A DNA stretch of 64,000 nt from positions 5,022,001 to 5,086,000 of the forward strand of contig NZ_LR134117.1 of the NCBI RefSeq assembly GCF_900635445.1, written 5' to 3'. The position numbers were made by a program, and so were the translations under genes. The notes under the pieces were generated by a model that worked only from the letters and a program-made list of their open reading frames with translations, was not told the origin of the DNA and made no database searches. Source of the stretch: Serratia odorifera (lineage in GTDB: Bacteria; Pseudomonadota; Gammaproteobacteria; Enterobacterales; Enterobacteriaceae). Below, piece after piece: positions 38,037-45,815 of the stretch; positions within the stretch are counted from its first letter, which is position 1, and each line of letters starts with the position of its first letter.

Positions 38037-39140
38037 TCAGCATAGCGGTTGGCGCGGACGAAAGATATGGTCAACCCCCTGCTCACGCAGGCCAGTCACC
38101 AGCTCATGTCCGCCGTTCGGCGTCGCCTGAGTCTGGATGCGTTCGTTTTCAAATACCGGGCTGGCCCAGTAAAGATTGACCGGATCGCCGTACTGGGTCG
38201 GCAACGTCAAATGCTGCTGATAAGGGTAGAACCGCGAAGACAGCACATAGCCTGCATAACCCTGTGGTGCCACTTCCGACGCCAGGGTGTGCCCTTCCCC
38301 CATCCAGGTGATCTGCGCCCAGGGCACGTGGGCAAAGCCCGCCAGCGCACTGGCCATCTGTATCGCGTTGTCTTCGGTCATGTACTGACCGTCAATGGCG
38401 ATACCCAGCTCCATGCGCCGGTACTGCGTGGCGTCATCATTGAACAGGATCTCGACCCACGGCATCGGTCGGATGCTGATCCCCATGGTCAGAAAATAGT
38501 AAATGCCGTCGCGTTCATGTTGGCTGATGGCCATCGGCGGCCACTTGCCCTGATCGATCGCGTAATATTTAACCGACGGACCGAAATGCTGTTCATACTG
38601 CGCCAGATAGTCGCGCTGCATTTTCGGCCACGGGTTGCCTTCTTCGCGCTGCCAACTGCGCCAAAACTGGCGGGTGTTTTCCGCCAGCGCATATTGCGTA
38701 TTGGTCGATGCGGAGCCCAGTGGATAAGCTAACGGGCTTTCCTTGATGCAGCTGGCGGAATAACACACCGAATGGTCGATATACAGGCTCCAACCGGGGA
38801 TCACCGACAGCAGCTGGCCGTAATACCACAGCGCGGCGCCGTCATCGCTTTCACTCCACACCACCTGCAACCCTTCCGGATTCAGCGGCGCTTCCCCCTC
38901 CAGGTTGCGGCAAAATTCCGCGGCCAGCATCGGCGGCTGGCCAAGTTCCAGCGCGGCGCGATCTTCCTGCTGCGGCGCAGCCGCCAGGTTACGCAACCAG
39001 CAGGCGCGTACCTGAAAACGTTCGCTGAACGCCTCCGCGGGATAAATATAAAAATAGGCTGCCCGGTGATCTTGCTGAACCACCGCCACCAGCGTTTGGT
39101 TTTCATTACTGACTTCAGCAAGTACATATGACTGGTTCAT
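38037..39140 (-). CDS. Suppressor-of-fused (SUFU) domain protein
   Basis: This 367-residue soluble protein lacks a signal peptide. The C-terminal 200 residues fit the bacterial SUFU domain as I recall it: FLTMGISIRPMP near residue 212, RRMELGIAIDG near 235, and the ending VNLYWASPVFENERIQ...HELVTGLREQGVDHIF. The N-terminal half is less recognisable. Bacterial SUFU proteins are often toxin-immunity or unknown-function proteins. No toxin gene is adjacent, so I assign no role. Confidence 0.6.
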   Translation of the reverse strand: MNQSYVLAEVSNENQTLVAVVQQDHRAAYFYIYPAEAFSERFQVRACWLRNLAAAPQQEDRAALELGQPPMLAAEFCRNLEGEAPLNPEGLQVVWSESDDGAALWYYGQLLSVIPGWSLYIDHSVCYSASCIKESPLAYPLGSASTNTQYALAENTRQFWRSWQREEGNPWPKMQRDYLAQYEQHFGPSVKYYAIDQGKWPPMAISQHERDGIYYFLTMGISIRPMPWVEILFNDDATQYRRMELGIAIDGQYMTEDNAIQMASALAGFAHVPWAQITWMGEGHTLASEVAPQGYAGYVLSSRFYPYQQHLTLPTQYGDPVNLYWASPVFENERIQTQATPNGGHELVTGLREQGVDHIFRPRQPLC

Positions 39141-39456
39141 ATCGCCTCAATAGGGTCACTGCGCAGACAAGGAAAATAATCCTGCGCGAAATAGAAATCT
39201 GCTTTTTGCCAGTGTAAAACGCATTCGCCAACCGGATCACGCGTAAAACTCTCAAAATTCCGCTAAGCAGTCGATTTTTTACCGTTTTTCACCGCCCGGT
39301 TGCGCACTCTGGTCGGATACGGCAAGTAACGACGCCATGGCGCTGGCGAATTCCCGCCTGCTCAGAGCATGCCGCGCAGTATAGGGTGACGGGGCGTTCC
39401 CCGTGGTTCGGCTTTGTTATAGAGTAGCCGGTGGGCTAATACAGGAGGTAGAAAAG

Positions 39457-39897
39457 ATGATTATCAGAGCCGGCACCCCCGACGATTACCCACGATTGCT
39501 GGCGGTCTGGCTGAGTTCTGTGCGCGCAACCCATCATTTTCTGACGGAAAGGCAGATTGCCGATCTGCGTCCGTTGATCGCCAATGACTATCTGCCCACG
39601 CTGGCCGTTTGGGTCGCTCAGGATCACACCGGTCGGATTGGCGGCTTCATCGGCATGAACGCCAACAAGGTCGAGATGCTGTTCGTTGCCGCCGAACAGC
39701 GCGGCAAAGGCATCGGCAAATCGCTGTTGGCATTTGTCGAGCAGCAACATGATGTGCTGTTGCTCGACGTCAATGAACAGAACCCACAGGCCATGGCGTT
39801 TTATCGGCATTACGGCTTCAGCGTTATCGGCCGCTCAGAGCGTGACGGTCAGGGTAAGCCGTTCCCGCTGCTGCACATGAGACGTGGCACACCTTAG
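39457..39897 (+). CDS. GNAT-family N-acetyltransferase (YjaB-like)
   Basis: This 146-residue acetyltransferase has the acetyl-CoA motif A loop EQRGKGIGKSLL near residue 80 and a C-terminal ENPQAMAFYRHYGFSVIGRSERD segment typical of YjaB. The ATG at 39457 follows CAGGAGG, so the upstream in-frame ATG at 39403 is rejected. The acceptor is unknown. The 315 bases before it (39141-39456) show no gene or strong signal. Confidence 0.88.
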   Translation: MIIRAGTPDDYPRLLAVWLSSVRATHHFLTERQIADLRPLIANDYLPTLAVWVAQDHTGRIGGFIGMNANKVEMLFVAAEQRGKGIGKSLLAFVEQQHDVLLLDVNEQNPQAMAFYRHYGFSVIGRSERDGQGKPFPLLHMRRGTP

Positions 39898-39937
39898 CGA
39901 GGCCTCGATGACCTGCAAGTTGCCGGCGCTGCCGGCA

Positions 39938-40582
39938 TCAAACCTTGTTGCCCACCTGGCTCAGGCGTGGCCAAATCATCATCAGCGTCTCCACCAGGCG
40001 TAGCAAATCGTCACGGCTGGCTCCTTCACGCGCCTGAACCGACATGCCTTCAATGGTGCACATAATGTACTTGGCCAGTAACGCGGTGTCGGTTTTCGCC
40101 AACAGCTCCCCCTGCTGTACCTTGCGATCGAAACAGGCCTTGAGGCTGGCTTCCTGCGTATGATGTTTGCGACGCAGCATTTCGGCCACGTCGTCGGATG
40201 CCGGAGACAATGCCGCGGAAGCACACACCATAAAGCAGCCCGACGGCGTTTGCGGATCGGTAAATACCTCCGCCGATGAGCGCACGTAGGCTTCAACCAC
40301 TTCGGCTATCGGTAACGTCTGTTCCAGCAACTGGTTGGTACAGGTGGTGTACTTGCTCAGATAACGTTCAACGGCGGCACGAAACAGCCCCTCTTTGTTA
40401 CCGAACTCGGCGTACAGCGTCGGCGCTTTGGCGCCGGTGACCTCGACCAGATCGGCCAGCGAGGTTGATTCATAACCGTGGCGCCAAAACAGATCGAGCG
40501 CACGGTCCAGCGCCTGGTCGCGATCAAACTGTTTCGGTCTGCCGCGCGTTTTCTTCGCACATACCTCTTCTTTGATAGTCAT
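39938..40582 (-). CDS. TetR/AcrR-family regulator
   Basis: This 214-residue TetR protein has an HTH at about residues 17-62 (ALDLFWRHGYESTSLADLVEVTGAKAPTLYAEF) and a ligand domain with CFMVCASAALSP near 110. It is divergent from a DUF1471 gene, an arrangement like comR/bhsA in E. coli, where ComR represses bhsA in response to copper. Paired inverted boxes around 40627 and 40683, repeated before the second DUF1471 gene, are its likely operators. The inducer is inferred only by analogy. Confidence 0.87.
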   Translation of the reverse strand: MTIKEEVCAKKTRGRPKQFDRDQALDRALDLFWRHGYESTSLADLVEVTGAKAPTLYAEFGNKEGLFRAAVERYLSKYTTCTNQLLEQTLPIAEVVEAYVRSSAEVFTDPQTPSGCFMVCASAALSPASDDVAEMLRRKHHTQEASLKACFDRKVQQGELLAKTDTALLAKYIMCTIEGMSVQAREGASRDDLLRLVETLMMIWPRLSQVGNKV

Positions 40583-40622
40583 AGACCCTCGCGTGTTGCG
40601 CCCCGAATCAGGGCTTGCCAAT

Positions 40623-40710
40623 TAAATTAACGATCATTATAAAAAAATATTGCGCCGGCGTCGAGAAGCGATTACCATTTAGTTATCGATCATTATTTAA
40701 ATGTAACGAC
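40623..40710. promoter_or_regulatory. Paired operator-like boxes before the first DUF1471 gene
   Basis: TTAACGATCATTAT begins at 40627 and TTATCGATCATTAT at 40683, 56 bases apart. The second read in reverse again gives an AATGATCGATAA core, so the pair is roughly inverted. Nearly the same pair occurs before the next DUF1471 gene. This is a candidate TetR binding region shared with the divergent regulator. Confidence 0.55.
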
Positions 40711-40755
40711 AAAGACAAAATGACTCAATCGAATTCTCGGATAGGAACCAACTTT

Positions 40756-41013
40756 ATGAAAAACTTAAAAATAGCATTAACCGCACTGACTCTGGCCAGC
40801 CTCTCCTTCGGCAGTTTCGCCGCAGAACAGGTCAACAGTCAACCGGCAAACCAACAGAAAATCGGCGTCGTCAGCAGCAGCGGCGCGTCGGATATTACCT
40901 CTCTGCAAGCCAGCCTGGCAAAAAAAGCCGAGCAACAAGGCGCCTCGTCATACCGCATCATCGGTGCCGGTGGTAACAACCAGCTGCACGGAACGGCAGT
41001 TATTTATAAATAA
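40756..41013 (+). CDS. DUF1471 (YhcN/BhsA/McbA-type) periplasmic protein, copy 1
   Basis: This is an 85-residue exported protein. The signal peptide MKNLKIALTALTLASLSFGSFA is cleaved before AEQVNSQP, and the DUF1471 core shows IGVVSSSGASDITSLQASLAKKA and ends LHGTAVIYK. Relatives affect biofilm formation, stress tolerance and outer-membrane permeability. The paralogue 201 bases downstream shares signal peptide, core and promoter boxes, showing tandem duplication. A TetR gene is divergent. Confidence 0.9.
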   Translation: MKNLKIALTALTLASLSFGSFAAEQVNSQPANQQKIGVVSSSGASDITSLQASLAKKAEQQGASSYRIIGAGGNNQLHGTAVIYK

Positions 41014-41084
41014 CAGTAAGTTAATTTAATTCCAGCGCCGGGAAATGCCGTTTTACCCTTCGCAGAGATACGAAAAACCAGGAA

Positions 41085-41170
41085 TTAATTAACGAACATT
41101 AAAAAATAACTTGCAATTCGCCAAACCGGCGTCTAACATTAAATTATCGATCGTTAATTAATTTAACGAC
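41085..41170. promoter_or_regulatory. Paired operator-like boxes before the second DUF1471 gene
   Basis: TTAACGAACATTAA at 41089 and TTATCGATCGTTAA at 41144 are 55 bases apart. They match in sequence, order and spacing the boxes before copy 1. The promoter was therefore duplicated together with the gene, so both copies should respond to the same regulator. Confidence 0.55.
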
Positions 41171-41214
41171 CAACAGAACAAACTTCATACCGAACATAAG
41201 ATAGGAATATGATT

Positions 41215-41472
41215 ATGAAAAACCTGAAAATGACCATCGCTGCTCTTGCTCTTGCTTCTGTTTCATTTGGTAGCTTCGCTGCCGAACTGGTTAACAGCCA
41301 ACCTGCCGATCTGCAAAAAGCCGGTGTGGTAACGGTAAGCGGTGCTTCTGACCTGACTAGCCTGGAAAACAAACTGGCAGCCAAAGCGGATGAAGCCGGT
41401 GCAAAATCATTCCAGATCATTTCAACTGCCGGTGACAACAAACTGCACGGCACTGCGATCATCTACAATTAA
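41215..41472 (+). CDS. DUF1471 periplasmic protein, copy 2
   Basis: This 85-residue paralogue of the preceding gene has signal peptide MKNLKMTIAALALASVSFGSFA and a mature domain with AGVVTVSGASDLTSLENKLAAKADEAGAKSFQII, ending HGTAIIYN. Codon use is AT-leaning in both copies at the N-terminus. An in-frame ATG two codons upstream (41209) exists, but the MKNLK start parallels copy 1. A strong terminator follows. Confidence 0.9.
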   Translation: MKNLKMTIAALALASVSFGSFAAELVNSQPADLQKAGVVTVSGASDLTSLENKLAAKADEAGAKSFQIISTAGDNKLHGTAIIYN

Positions 41473-41501
41473 TCAATTGCTGACACGGCAATTGCGCAAA
41501 G

Positions 41502-41522
41502 AGGCGGCCCTGGCCGCCTTTT
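41502..41522 (+). terminator. Rho-independent terminator after the DUF1471 pair
   Basis: AGGCGGCC (41502-41509) and GGCCGCCT (41512-41519) form a perfect stem followed by TTTT. It ends the second DUF1471 transcript. The remaining 41523-41853 before amyA shows no gene that I recognise. Confidence 0.88.
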
Positions 41523-41853
41523 GTGTTTTCTGGAAAACCCGCCACCCCGTCGCGTGATGAACTCATCGCCGTAATCCGGCTGCGCGCCAATGCCCCGCCC
41601 CGGCTTGCCGTCCCCCAACACCAGCGCCATGGTGCTGAACATTCAGCGCCAGCGAGGCCGGTTCCGCATCTGGTTTGCTAGCGTTGTCTCGACTATCGCT
41701 ACGCTATGCACCAAACCTGGTGCGCATTGATAGCCGTGGGTGATTTTCCCTTTTGCCAATTTTGGCCCATGCTTAAACGAGGCCAGCCGCGGCAGGTAAA
41801 CGGTCAGTTGCGGACGCCCTCCTCTTTACTTTGGCTAAGCGGGATGCCGGCTC

Positions 41854-43344
41854 ATGACGAAAAAAACCACTTTATTGCAGTTTTTCCATTGGTATTACCC
41901 CGATGGCGGCAAGCTATGGCAAGAAGCGGCGCAACGCGCTGCGCAGATTGCCGAGATCGGCATCACCGACCTGTGGTTACCACCGGCCTACAAAGGCGCA
42001 TCCGGCGGCTATTCGGTTGGCTACGACAGCTACGATTTGTTCGATTTGGGCGAGTTCGATCAGAAAGGCAGCCGCGCCACCAAATACGGCGACCGGGAAT
42101 CGCTGATCCATGCCGCCAATACTCTGCGTGAGCACGGGGTACGCATCATTTACGACACGGTGTTCAACCACAAGATGGGGGCTGACGAAACCGAACGGGT
42201 GCATGTTTACCGCACCGATACGCAGGATCGTAATGACATTGACGACCGCGGTTTTGACGCCACCGCCTACACCCGTTTCACCTTTCCAGGCCGTCAGGGG
42301 AAATATTCCGCCTTCGTTTGGGACTACACCTGCTTTAGCGGCGTAGATTACCTGGAAGATCCGCAGGAAAAAGGCATCTTTAAAATCGCCAACGACTACG
42401 GCGATGACGGCTGGAACGAGCAGGTCGATGACGAGAAAGGCAATTTCGATTATCTGATGGGCGCCGACGTGGAGTTACGCAATAGCGCGGTGGCAGAAGA
42501 GTTGAAATACTGGGGGCGCTGGCTGCTGGAAACCCTGCCCTGTGACGGATTCCGCCTCGACGCCGCCAAACACATTCCGGCCTGGTTCTTCAAACAGTGG
42601 GCCGACCACGTGCGAGAAGCGGCACAGCGCGATCTGTTGATCGTCGCCGAATACTGGTCGCACGATTTGGCGTCGCTGCAACAATACATCGACATGGTAG
42701 ACGGCAGAGTGATGCTGTTCGACGTGGCACTGCATCTGAAATTCCACCAGGCATCGAAACAGGCCGATCAATTCGACATGGCGCAGATCTTTACCGATAC
42801 CCTGACCGCCACCCATCCCAGCCACGCGGTGACGATTGTCGCCAACCACGATACACAGCCGCTACAATCGCTGGAAGCGCCGGTTGAACCCTGGTTCAAA
42901 CCGCTGGCCTACGCGCTGATCCTGCTGCGCGAACAGGGCGTACCCTGCGTGTTTTATCCGGATCTGTATGGCGCAAGCTATCAGGATACCGGCCGTGATG
43001 GCGGCGAGTACCCGATCGACATGCCGGTCATCACCGAGTTGGAAAAACTGATCGTCGCCCGCCAGCGTTTTGCCAACGGGGCACAAACCGATTACTTCGA
43101 CGATAGGCACTGTGTCGCCTTCAGCCGCAGCGGTACCGCAGAGGCACCGGGCTGCGTGGTAGTGCTGACCAACGGCGCAGAAAACAGCAAAACGGTGACG
43201 CTGGGCAATGCGCTGGCGCATCGGCAATGGCGCGACTTCCTTGGCAACCGCGCAGAGACGATCGAAACGGACCAGGAGGGCCGCGCCGACTTTCCGGTCA
43301 ACGGCGGCAGCGTCAGCGTATGGGTATTGGCGGAAAATGTCTGA
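41854..43344 (+). CDS. amyA: Cytoplasmic alpha-amylase
   Basis: This GH13 enzyme hydrolyses internal alpha-1,4 bonds of maltodextrins. The 496-residue protein has no signal peptide, as in E. coli AmyA. Catalytic residues are visible: nucleophile Asp in CDGFRLDAAKH (about 235), acid/base Glu in VAEYWSHD (about 265) and the transition-state Asp in VANHDTQPLQS (about 332). The N-terminal (beta/alpha)8 segment FFHWYYPDGG and DTVFNHKMGADE also fit. No maltose genes are adjacent. Confidence 0.95.
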   Translation: MTKKTTLLQFFHWYYPDGGKLWQEAAQRAAQIAEIGITDLWLPPAYKGASGGYSVGYDSYDLFDLGEFDQKGSRATKYGDRESLIHAANTLREHGVRIIYDTVFNHKMGADETERVHVYRTDTQDRNDIDDRGFDATAYTRFTFPGRQGKYSAFVWDYTCFSGVDYLEDPQEKGIFKIANDYGDDGWNEQVDDEKGNFDYLMGADVELRNSAVAEELKYWGRWLLETLPCDGFRLDAAKHIPAWFFKQWADHVREAAQRDLLIVAEYWSHDLASLQQYIDMVDGRVMLFDVALHLKFHQASKQADQFDMAQIFTDTLTATHPSHAVTIVANHDTQPLQSLEAPVEPWFKPLAYALILLREQGVPCVFYPDLYGASYQDTGRDGGEYPIDMPVITELEKLIVARQRFANGAQTDYFDDRHCVAFSRSGTAEAPGCVVVLTNGAENSKTVTLGNALAHRQWRDFLGNRAETIETDQEGRADFPVNGGSVSVWVLAENV

Positions 43345-43457
43345 CAGGCCGCAGCAACGCCGGCGGCGGGCAAACTAATTACCCGCTTTCTGGTCTAATT
43401 GGCAATTCTGACCAGGCAAACCATTCACACCAGAGCCTAAATAGGGTACAAGGCTGC

Positions 43458-44303
43458 ATGAAAATTCCAAAACGACTCCAGCCATTGGTAGATGATGGTT
43501 TAATCGACGACGTCATTCGTCGTTTGAAAAGCGGTAAAGAGGCCGACGTGTTTATCGTGCGCTGCGGTAACGACATCCGCTGCGCCAAAGTGTACAAAGA
43601 AGCGGACAAACGCAACTTCAAACAAGCGGTGCATTATCAGGAAGGCCGCAAAGTGCGTAACAGCCGCGATGCGCGTGCGATGAGCAAAGGTTCCCGCTTT
43701 GGTCGCCAACAGCAGGAAGAAGCCTGGCAAAACACCGAGGTCGATGCGCTACACCTGCTGGCAAAGGCCGGCGTGCGCGTGCCACAACCGGATATCTGCC
43801 TTGACGGCGTGCTGCTGATGGAGCTTATCACCGATGAAGAAGGCCTGGTGGCCCCGCGCCTGAGCGACATCACGCTGGAGCCGGCGCAGGCGCTGGCCGA
43901 TCATGCATTGATGATGAACTACGCGGTGCGCATGCTGTGCGCCGGGCTGGTGCATGGCGATCTGTCGGAATTCAACGTGCTGATGGATAAAAACGGCCCG
44001 GTGATCATCGATCTACCGCAGGTGGTCGACGCCGCCGCCAACAATCACGCCAAAAGCATGTTTGAACGTGATATCAACAACATGACGCAATATTACGGCC
44101 AGTTCGCGCCGCAGCTGCTGGGCAGCAAATACGCCAAGGAAATCTGGGCGCTGTATCAGGAAGGCAAACTGACGCCAGAAAGCACGCTGACCGGCCACTA
44201 TCAGGAAAGCAGCAAAAGCGCCGACGTGGGGTCGGTGCTGGACGAAATACAGGCCGCCAGCGACGCCTACCAGCGCCAGCAGATGGCGCGCAACGAAGAG
44301 TAA
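43458..44303 (+). CDS. RIO1-type atypical serine protein kinase
   Basis: This 281-residue protein has the RIO kinase layout: the P-loop-like LKSGKEADVFIVRCG (residues 24-38), the ATP-binding Lys in CAKVYKEADKRNFK, catalytic Asp in HGDLSEFNVLMD (near 168) and metal-binding Asp in VIIDLPQVVD. This family is mainly eukaryotic and archaeal, where it acts in ribosome maturation. Enterobacterial copies are known but poorly characterised. It is a single gene between amyA and convergent eamA. Confidence 0.88.
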   Translation: MKIPKRLQPLVDDGLIDDVIRRLKSGKEADVFIVRCGNDIRCAKVYKEADKRNFKQAVHYQEGRKVRNSRDARAMSKGSRFGRQQQEEAWQNTEVDALHLLAKAGVRVPQPDICLDGVLLMELITDEEGLVAPRLSDITLEPAQALADHALMMNYAVRMLCAGLVHGDLSEFNVLMDKNGPVIIDLPQVVDAAANNHAKSMFERDINNMTQYYGQFAPQLLGSKYAKEIWALYQEGKLTPESTLTGHYQESSKSADVGSVLDEIQAASDAYQRQQMARNEE

Positions 44304-44323
44304 ACACGCGCCGTCTGCGTTGG

Positions 44324-45235
44324 TTATTTGCCGGCAGCGGCGACCGGCCGCCAACGCGGCAAGCCAAACATATTGACTGCCATGCCGGCCAGCACGCACA
44401 GCGCACCGGCAATTTGCAGCGTGGATAATGTTTCCCCCATCAGCAACCAGGCACTGAGCAACCCAACCAACGGAACCAATAGCGCCAGCGGCGCCACTCG
44501 CCAGGTTTCATAACGCGCCAGCAGGCTGCCCCAGATAGAATAGCCGAACAGGGTGGCGGCAAACGCCAGATAGGCAATCACCAATACGCTGCTTAAGCGC
44601 AAATGACGCAGGCTGTCGATCGCCAACTGACGGTCGTCGAACAGCCAGCTACAGGCAAAAAATGGCAATATGGGAATCAGCGCGCTCCATACCACCAGCG
44701 GCAGGATACCCTGCTGGCGAAAGGTGCTCATGATTTTCTTATTGGCAACATTACCCAGCGCCCAGGACAACGCCGCGCCGAGCGTCAGCAACAGTCCGGC
44801 CAGCGGCACCGCGCCGCTCCCCTGCTGTTGCAGGCTGGCCTGCGCCAGCAACAGCATGCCGGCGGTGGCGATAACGATCCCCACCAGGTGGTTGGCGCGC
44901 AGCCGGTCTCCCAGCAACAGCATCGCCAATAACAGCGTAAAGAACACCTGCGCCTGTAGCACCAGCGACGCCAGCCCGGCCGGCATGCCGACCTTGATGG
45001 CCAGAAACAACAGCGCAAACTGGCCAAAACTCATGCTCAGGCCGTACAGCATCAGCCATTTCCACGGCAGTTGCGGGCGGGGAATAAAAAATATCGCCGG
45101 CAGCGCCACCAACAGGAAACGCAGCCCGGCCAGCAGAAAAGGCGGCATGCTCTGTAAGCCGTACTTGATAATGACGAAATTCACCCCCCAGATAATCACC
45201 ACCAACAACGCCAATAACCGATCGCGGACTGCCAT
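44324..45235 (-). CDS. eamA: O-acetylserine/cysteine exporter EamA
   Basis: This is a DMT-superfamily exporter of cysteine-pathway metabolites. The 303-residue protein has ten membrane segments in two EamA repeats. It matches E. coli EamA through LALLVVIIWGVNFVIIK, FLLAGLRFLLVALPAIFF, MPAGLASLVLQAQ and the hallmark ARYETWRVAPLALLVPLVGL near residue 240. It is encoded alone and convergent with the RIO kinase gene. Confidence 0.92.
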   Translation of the reverse strand: MAVRDRLLALLVVIIWGVNFVIIKYGLQSMPPFLLAGLRFLLVALPAIFFIPRPQLPWKWLMLYGLSMSFGQFALLFLAIKVGMPAGLASLVLQAQVFFTLLLAMLLLGDRLRANHLVGIVIATAGMLLLAQASLQQQGSGAVPLAGLLLTLGAALSWALGNVANKKIMSTFRQQGILPLVVWSALIPILPFFACSWLFDDRQLAIDSLRHLRLSSVLVIAYLAFAATLFGYSIWGSLLARYETWRVAPLALLVPLVGLLSAWLLMGETLSTLQIAGALCVLAGMAVNMFGLPRWRPVAAAGK

Positions 45236-45340
45236 GTTTGCTCCAGAGCAACGGGATAGTTGATAGGTATAACGTTAGCGGTGATGTACCCTGCAACTCA
45301 ATTAAATTTTCTGCGAGCCGACGACGCGCGGCGATAAAGG

Positions 45341-45634
45341 CTACGCCGGCATCACGCCGATAAACGAGGTTTTCTTGCGCGGCTCGGTCATCAGCGCCTC
45401 CAGTTGCTCTACGCATTGCAGGTAATGCGGCGTTTTTTTATGCGCCTCCACCGCGTGCCGATCCTTATAGGCTTCATAGATATAAAAGCGCGTCGGGATG
45501 TTCTCATCCTGCAGTACGTCAAATCGCAGGTTGCCCGGCTCGGCAATGGCGCCAAGATGGTTGGCGCGAAACACCGCGAGAAACTGCTCCACTTGGTCGG
45601 GTTTGACGTTGATTTCGACTAACGTAACCTGCAT
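45341..45634 (-). CDS. lsrG: Autoinducer-2 processing isomerase LsrG
   Basis: This 97-residue ABM-fold protein converts phospho-AI-2 (P-HPD) to 3,4,4-trihydroxy-2-pentanone-5-phosphate. It matches E. coli LsrG closely: VTLVEINVKPDQVEQF, EPGNLRFDVLQDE, FYIYEAYKD and TPHYLQCVEQLEALMTEPRKK. It is divergent from lsrK across 181 bases, so both may share a control region. In E. coli lsrG is last in lsrACDBFG; here its usual neighbours are missing. Confidence 0.93.
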   Translation of the reverse strand: MQVTLVEINVKPDQVEQFLAVFRANHLGAIAEPGNLRFDVLQDENIPTRFYIYEAYKDRHAVEAHKKTPHYLQCVEQLEALMTEPRKKTSFIGVMPA

Positions 45635-45815
45635 AACGGCTCCTTGCTGACACGGGGATATCCCCCAATGCTAGGCGCTATTGGGCGGATTTCCGCCTCA
45701 GCTCGGCGTTTTTGCAGCCCACCTCACAGTTCTTAAACCTCACGCCCGCGTCGCCTGCCTCGTCAATCCCACCCGCCATCTATAGTTAAGACTGGTCTTC
45801 CAGAGAGTGTGAACT

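Noticed and set aside
41523..41853. Gene remnant in the gap before amyA
   Set aside because: Short phrases appear in several frames, but none matches a family that I know or has a start and ribosome-binding site.
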